Source: JBJXGV01 sp046160485
GTDB taxonomy: Bacteria > Orphanbacterota > Orphanbacteria > JBJXGV01
DNA: 64,000 bases
Assembly (NCBI GenBank): GCA_046160485.1
Contig: JBJXGV010000013.1
Coordinates: 1-64,000, forward strand
Direction of reading: 5' to 3'
Below the pieces are notes generated by a model. It had not been told where the DNA came from, ran no database searches, and worked only from the letters and a program-made list of their open reading frames with translations. Made by a program: the position numbers and the translations under genes. Of this stretch, positions 60,227 to 64,000 are shown in pieces. Numbering within the stretch: the stretch's first letter is position 1; every line of letters starts with the position of its first letter.

Positions 60227-62854
60227 TCAGCGAATCTCGGCGAGCCGCGCCTCGACGGTCGCCGCGCGTGCTTGCCGGGCCGCGTCCGTCGCGCCACTCC
60301 CCGAGCGCAACATCGCGGCGTACTCCCGCAGCGCTTTCTCGAGCGACTCGTCTTTCCGGTTCGCCTCCGTGTCGAGAATCGCGATGACGCGCTCGTAGCT
60401 CGCGGCCGCGCGCGGGTTCTCGCCGGCAGCCGCTAGCGCCTCCGCGAGCGTGAGGTGCGCGTAGGCGGCGGTGACGTGCGCGCTCCCGAGCGCGCGTTCG
60501 ATGATCCCGACGGCCTGCTCCGCCGGCTCGAGCGCGCCGCGCGCGTCTCCCGCGCGCAGTCGCACGAGCGCGAGGTTCGACAGGTCGCCGCCGACCATGT
60601 CGTGTTCGGCGCCATAGACCTTCGTGCGGATCGCGAGCGCGCGCCGCGCCAGCGAGTCCGCGGCCGCATGGCGGTCCTCCTCGCTCGCGATTTGCGAGAG
60701 GCTGCTGAGCGCCGCCGCCACTTGCGGATGTTCCGGTCCGAGCGACGCCTCCCAGATACGTAGCGTCCGCTCGAACAGCGGTCGTGCGGCGCCGAAACCG
60801 TCCCGCTCCATGTGGATGTTCGCGAGGCTGAAGAGCGGCGCCGCAAGATCGGAATGCTCCGAGCCCAGCGCGCGCTCGCGGATCGCGATCGCGCGCGAGA
60901 GGAGCGCGGTGGCGCCATCCAGGTCTCCGACGCGCGTGCGCAGAAGCGCAACGTTGTTCAGGCTGCTCGCAACGTCAATGTGTTCCGCCCCGAAGACGCG
61001 TTCGCGAATCGCGAGCGCCTCCCCGGCGAGCGCGAGCGATCCCTTCGTGTCTCCCGTGCGCCGGTACAGATTCGCGAGACGGTCGAGCGACGAGGCGACC
61101 TCCGTCTCCTCGGCGCCGGGCGTCGTGCGGTGGATGTCGACGGCGCGCTCGAGGATCGGTTGCGCGTCACCGTAGAGGCCGAGGTTCGCGTAGACGCCGC
61201 CGATCGAGCGCAGGAGCCGCGCCTGCACGAGCGGCTGCTCGGCCAGATCCTTCTCGACGCGCTGCGCGCCGCGCTCGAGGATCTCGCGCGCCGTGACGCT
61301 CTGCCCGCGCGCTTCGCTCGGATCGGAAACACGAAACAGCCCCTCGAGGAACTCGGCGGTGGAGCGCGCGGTTTCCGCTTCGACGTTGGCGCGGTCGCGC
61401 TCGGCGCGCGTGCGCCCGAGTTGCACCGACATGGCGACACCGAAAGCGGAGAGCAGGACGACGACGAGAGCGCCCGCCGCGACGGGCGCCGGATTCCGGC
61501 GCACGAACTTCGCGGTCCGGTATCGCACGGTGTCGGGACGCGCCATCACCGGCAACCCTTCGAGATGGCGGCGAATGTCGTCGTCGAGTTGGTCGACCGA
61601 CCCGTAGCGGCGCTCGGGCTCCTTGCGCATCGCCATCAGCACGATCATGTCGAGATCGCCGGAGAGTGCGCGCGAGCGGCGCCGCGGCGAATCGCCGGTC
61701 GGCGCGGCTCGATCCGGCGCGCCCGCCGGCGCGCTCGTGCTCGCGCTCGCCGCCCCAGCCGCCGCCGCGCCGCGAACGACCGTGCTCGGCCGCGCGGGAG
61801 GCGTGTCGCAGATCATTCGCTCGAGATCGGAGAGCGACGTGTCGCTCGGAAACGGCGAGCGCCCCGCGAGCAGTTCGTAGAGAACCACGCCGAGCGAATA
61901 GACGTCGGTCGCCGTCGTCGTCGGCTCGCCGCGAATCTGCTCCGGGCTCGCGTAGCGCGGCGTCATCATCCGCAGCGCCGTCACCGTTGCGACGACGCGC
62001 TCGCCGCTTGCGTCTCCGTCACCAATCTCCGCCTCGAGCACCTTCGCGATGCCGAAGTCGAGCAGCTTCGGCACGCCGTCGCGCGTTACGAAGATGTTGC
62101 TCGGTTTCAGATCGCGGTGGACGACGAGCGAGCGGTGCGCGTGCGCGACCGCGGCGCAGACGCCGCGAAACAGCGCGAGGCGCTCGCGCACCGACAGCCC
62201 GCGCGCGTCGCAGTAGCGATCGATCGGCGTTCCGTCGACGTACTCCATGGCGATGTACGGGCGGCCATCGTCCGTAGCGCCGCCGTCGATGAGCCGCGCG
62301 ATGTTCGGATGGACGAGCCCGGCGAGGAGCCGCCGCTCGGTGATGAAACGCCGAAGGATTTCGTCGGTGTCGAGGCCGCGCTTGATGACTTTGAGCGCGA
62401 CCTGCATGCGGAAGCCGTGCTCGGCGTCGTCGCGCTCGGCGAGGTAGACGCTGCTCATGCCGCCGGCGCCAATGCGGCGTAGGATGCGATACGGGCCGAT
62501 CTGTGCGCCGGCGAGATCGTCCGGGACGTGGCTCGCGCGGGCGGCGGCGGGCGCGTGCGTGTCGGTCGCGCTATCAGCGTGCGGCGTCGCCGCACTCGCG
62601 AGAGGCGCCGCCAGTGCCGGTGTGTCGAGGAAGCCGCGCGCGCTATCGTCCGCGGCGAGGAGCGATGCGACCTCGGCCGCGAGGCGCGTGTCGCCAGCGC
62701 ACTCGGAGGCGAGGAACGCGGTGCGCGCCTCGTTCGGAAGGTCGACGGCGCGCGAGAAGAGCGCCTCGATCAAGTCGGCGCGATCACGGCAATCGCGGCG
62801 TTCGCTACCACCGCGCGCTTCAGACGGGTTACCGCTCTCGTCGCGCGCGCCCAT
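60227..62854 (-). CDS. Ser/Thr protein kinase with TPR array (HRD-type)
   Basis: An 875-aa membrane kinase. An N-terminal helical region (about 25-85) with EVASLLAADDSARGFLDTPAL is typical of kinases encoded after TIGR02999-type ECF sigma factors. The kinase domain (about 120-430) has GAGGMSSVYL, Lys155 in VALK, HRDLKPSN (246-253), DFG (266-268) and PRYASPEQ. A membrane helix lies at about 457-478, then kinesin-light-chain-type TPRs to the end. It starts 3 bp after the sigma-factor stop, so the two form one unit. Unlike the kinase at 10322 it keeps the HRD Arg. Confidence 0.92.
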   Translation of the reverse strand: MGARDESGNPSEARGGSERRDCRDRADLIEALFSRAVDLPNEARTAFLASECAGDTRLAAEVASLLAADDSARGFLDTPALAAPLASAATPHADSATDTHAPAAARASHVPDDLAGAQIGPYRILRRIGAGGMSSVYLAERDDAEHGFRMQVALKVIKRGLDTDEILRRFITERRLLAGLVHPNIARLIDGGATDDGRPYIAMEYVDGTPIDRYCDARGLSVRERLALFRGVCAAVAHAHRSLVVHRDLKPSNIFVTRDGVPKLLDFGIAKVLEAEIGDGDASGERVVATVTALRMMTPRYASPEQIRGEPTTTATDVYSLGVVLYELLAGRSPFPSDTSLSDLERMICDTPPARPSTVVRGAAAAGAASASTSAPAGAPDRAAPTGDSPRRRSRALSGDLDMIVLMAMRKEPERRYGSVDQLDDDIRRHLEGLPVMARPDTVRYRTAKFVRRNPAPVAAGALVVVLLSAFGVAMSVQLGRTRAERDRANVEAETARSTAEFLEGLFRVSDPSEARGQSVTAREILERGAQRVEKDLAEQPLVQARLLRSIGGVYANLGLYGDAQPILERAVDIHRTTPGAEETEVASSLDRLANLYRRTGDTKGSLALAGEALAIRERVFGAEHIDVASSLNNVALLRTRVGDLDGATALLSRAIAIRERALGSEHSDLAAPLFSLANIHMERDGFGAARPLFERTLRIWEASLGPEHPQVAAALSSLSQIASEEDRHAAADSLARRALAIRTKVYGAEHDMVGGDLSNLALVRLRAGDARGALEPAEQAVGIIERALGSAHVTAAYAHLTLAEALAAAGENPRAAASYERVIAILDTEANRKDESLEKALREYAAMLRSGSGATDAARQARAATVEARLAEIR

Positions 62855-62857
62855 GCG

Positions 62858-63433
62858 TCATCCCGCCTCGGCGCCGCGCAACTCGCGGAAGAGCCACGCG
62901 CGCGCGAATCGCCATTGCCGCTCGACGGTCGAGAGGCTCGTGCCGGTCACCGCGGCCACCTCCTCGTTCGTCAGACCGCCGAAGAATCGCATCTCGACGA
63001 TCCGCGCCTTCTCCGGCTCGTCGGACGCGAAACGCGTGAGCGCGTCGTCGAGCGCGACGAGTTCGGCGGGAGTTTGCTCTGGCGCGATGTCGAGCGCCGC
63101 TTCGATCGGCAACTTCTCGCCGCCGCCGCCGCGCCGCGCCGCGGCGCGCGCGCGAGCATGGTCGATCAGGATGCGCCGAATCGCCTGCGACGCGACCGCG
63201 AAGAAGTGCGCGCGGTTCTGCCACTCGACGCGTTTCTGGTCGACGAGCCGCAGGTACGCCTCGTGCACGAGCGCGGTCGCTTGCAGCGTGTGGTCGCCGC
63301 GCTCGTCGTCGAGGTGGCGCTGCGCGAGGCGGCGCAGTTCGTCGTACACGAGCGGCAGAAGCCGGTCGAGCGCGTCGCGGTTTCCGCCGCTTGCGTCCTT
63401 CAGTATCTGCGTCACATCGCTCGATGCTGTCAT
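62858..63433 (-). CDS. ECF sigma factor, TIGR02999-like
   Basis: A 191-aa sigma factor: region 2 with LLPLVYDELRRLAQRHLDDERGDHTLQATALVHEAYLRLVDQKRVEWQNRAHFFAVASQAIRRILIDHARARAAARRGGG, and region 4 with MRFFGGLTNEEVAAVTGTSLSTVERQWRFARAWLF (positions 20-100 and 145-185). These phrases are diagnostic of the ECF subgroup encoded with kinase-TPR proteins, where the kinase presumably regulates the sigma factor. ATG 63433 starts the conserved domain; a longer frame upstream is not conserved. Confidence 0.92.
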   Translation of the reverse strand: MTASSDVTQILKDASGGNRDALDRLLPLVYDELRRLAQRHLDDERGDHTLQATALVHEAYLRLVDQKRVEWQNRAHFFAVASQAIRRILIDHARARAAARRGGGGEKLPIEAALDIAPEQTPAELVALDDALTRFASDEPEKARIVEMRFFGGLTNEEVAAVTGTSLSTVERQWRFARAWLFRELRGAEAG

Positions 63434-63739
63434 CTGGAGGTCCCCGGTGCCGTGCCGCGCGGCGCGAAACGGTCGCCGCATTCCGATCGAGGAGTCTCGA
63501 TGATAACGCAAGCCGTCGCCGCCGTCGTCGGGCGCCGCGAGCGCGCGTTCGGCGATCACCGCGGGCCGGCCGCGCCGCCGCGCCTCATACGGGCGCGACG
63601 GGCGGCATGAAGGCTGTCGCCTCGTTTTCTCGCGTAGTGCTGTGAAGGCGCCGACCACGGCGAACAGCGTTCGGGACGCACACGACGCCACGCGTCACGT
63701 GCAGCGCAAACCACATCGCACAAAAAGGCGGGGAATCTC
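63434..63739. other. 306-bp divergent intergenic region
   Basis: It must hold promoters for the leftward sigma-kinase unit and the rightward secreted protein. No convincing -35/-10 pair and no CTAAACGAAC motif was seen. Confidence 0.4.
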
Positions 63740-64000
63740 ATGAGCGATAACATTCGGAAGTCTCTACCGCGAGTCGGGCACGACGCCATGACTCGTGCCG
63801 CGCACCGGATCCCTTTCGCGGCCGCGCTCGTCGCCGCGCTGTTGCTTGCGATCGTGCCGCGTGTCGCCCTCGCGCAGACCTGCGAGCCGACCTGGCTCCC
63901 CGGCGAGGGCGCCCCCGGCGCCGGGCCAACCTACCCGAACGAGGTCTCCGACTTTGCCGTCTACGACGACGGAAACGGCCCGGCGCTCTACATGGGCGGA
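63740..64000 (+). CDS. secreted propeller-like protein, 3' cut by window edge
   Basis: The open frame from ATG 63740 runs off the end. It has a signal peptide (hydrophobic about 24-44, ending ALAQ) and then WLPGEGAPGAGPTYPNEVSDFAVYDDGNGPALYMGG in pieces. The phrase DDGxGPALYxGG is the repeat unit of large secreted beta-propeller-like proteins in planctomycetes and some uncultured phyla. ATG 63788 is a second possible start. Upstream GGGGAA at 63730-63735 is a weak SD. Confidence 0.6.
   Translation, partial: MSDNIRKSLPRVGHDAMTRAAHRIPFAAALVAALLLAIVPRVALAQTCEPTWLPGEGAPGAGPTYPNEVSDFAVYDDGNGPALYMGG

Overview
The window is GC-rich bacterial chromosome (by eye well above 65% GC, with strong G/C at third positions). 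It spans the replication origin neighbourhood. No tRNA, rRNA, CRISPR array, transposase or prophage was recognised. Several features resemble deep, GC-rich, often uncultured phyla such as Candidatus Eisenbacteria, Gemmatimonadota or relatives: many lipoproteins with an STGP-type sequence after the lipobox, Ser/Thr kinases fused to TPR arrays beside ECF sigma factors, BNR/VPS10-type secreted propellers, and an ATP synthase cluster without atpD/atpC. The phylum is an inference; no marker was compared.

Layout. 1-8.8 kb: end of an SLC13/TrkA-C permease, then a minus-strand run ykgJ-like > sulfatase-like lipoprotein > GT-C-like membrane protein > GT51/transpeptidase > nucleoside 2-deoxyribosyltransferase-like. 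8.9-19.9 kb: a signalling block with a CarboxypepD_reg lipoprotein, a kinase-TPR protein (HCD instead of HRD), an ECF sigma factor divergent from a double zinc-finger anti-sigma-like membrane protein, a coiled-coil lipoprotein, a 1088-aa TPR-CHAT caspase-like protease and a SpoIIE/RsbU-type phosphatase. Two copies of a CTAAACGAAC-containing motif with identical spacing tie the sigma locus to the phosphatase gene. 20-34 kb: accessory and metabolic genes (glutaminyl cyclase, MOSC, Tat-exported amidase, BNR/VPS10 protein, PPi-type phosphofructokinase, DUF937, cytidylate-kinase-like, lipoproteins) with two decayed gene fragments. 34.2-35 kb: a nucleotidyltransferase plus small-protein pair, possibly toxin-antitoxin.

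35-50.8 kb is the origin region. Leftward run dnaA-dnaN-recF-dciA-gyrB and rightward rpmH-rnpA-yidD-yidC-jag-rsmG-parA-parB flank a 665-bp gap with DnaA boxes, the probable oriC. A perfect parS palindrome lies just before parA. parB is followed by a HExxH protein, an M23 peptidase and a bactofilin, linking chromosome segregation genes with cell-wall and cytoskeletal genes.

50.8-57.2 kb is the ATP synthase cluster: atpZ, an in-frame AtpI-AtpB fusion with a His-rich linker, atpE, atpF, atpH, atpA, a DUF2442 gene behind a 32-bp perfect inverted repeat, and atpG. atpD and atpC are not here. 57.3-64 kb: an NTF2-like protein, a family 2 glycosyltransferase, a small secreted protein, a second kinase-TPR/ECF sigma pair, and the start of a secreted propeller-like protein cut by the window end.

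Best candidates for something undescribed are the ECF/zinc-finger/CHAT/SpoIIE module with its shared promoter-like motif, the AtpI-AtpB fusion, and the parAB-metallopeptidase-M23-bactofilin arrangement.
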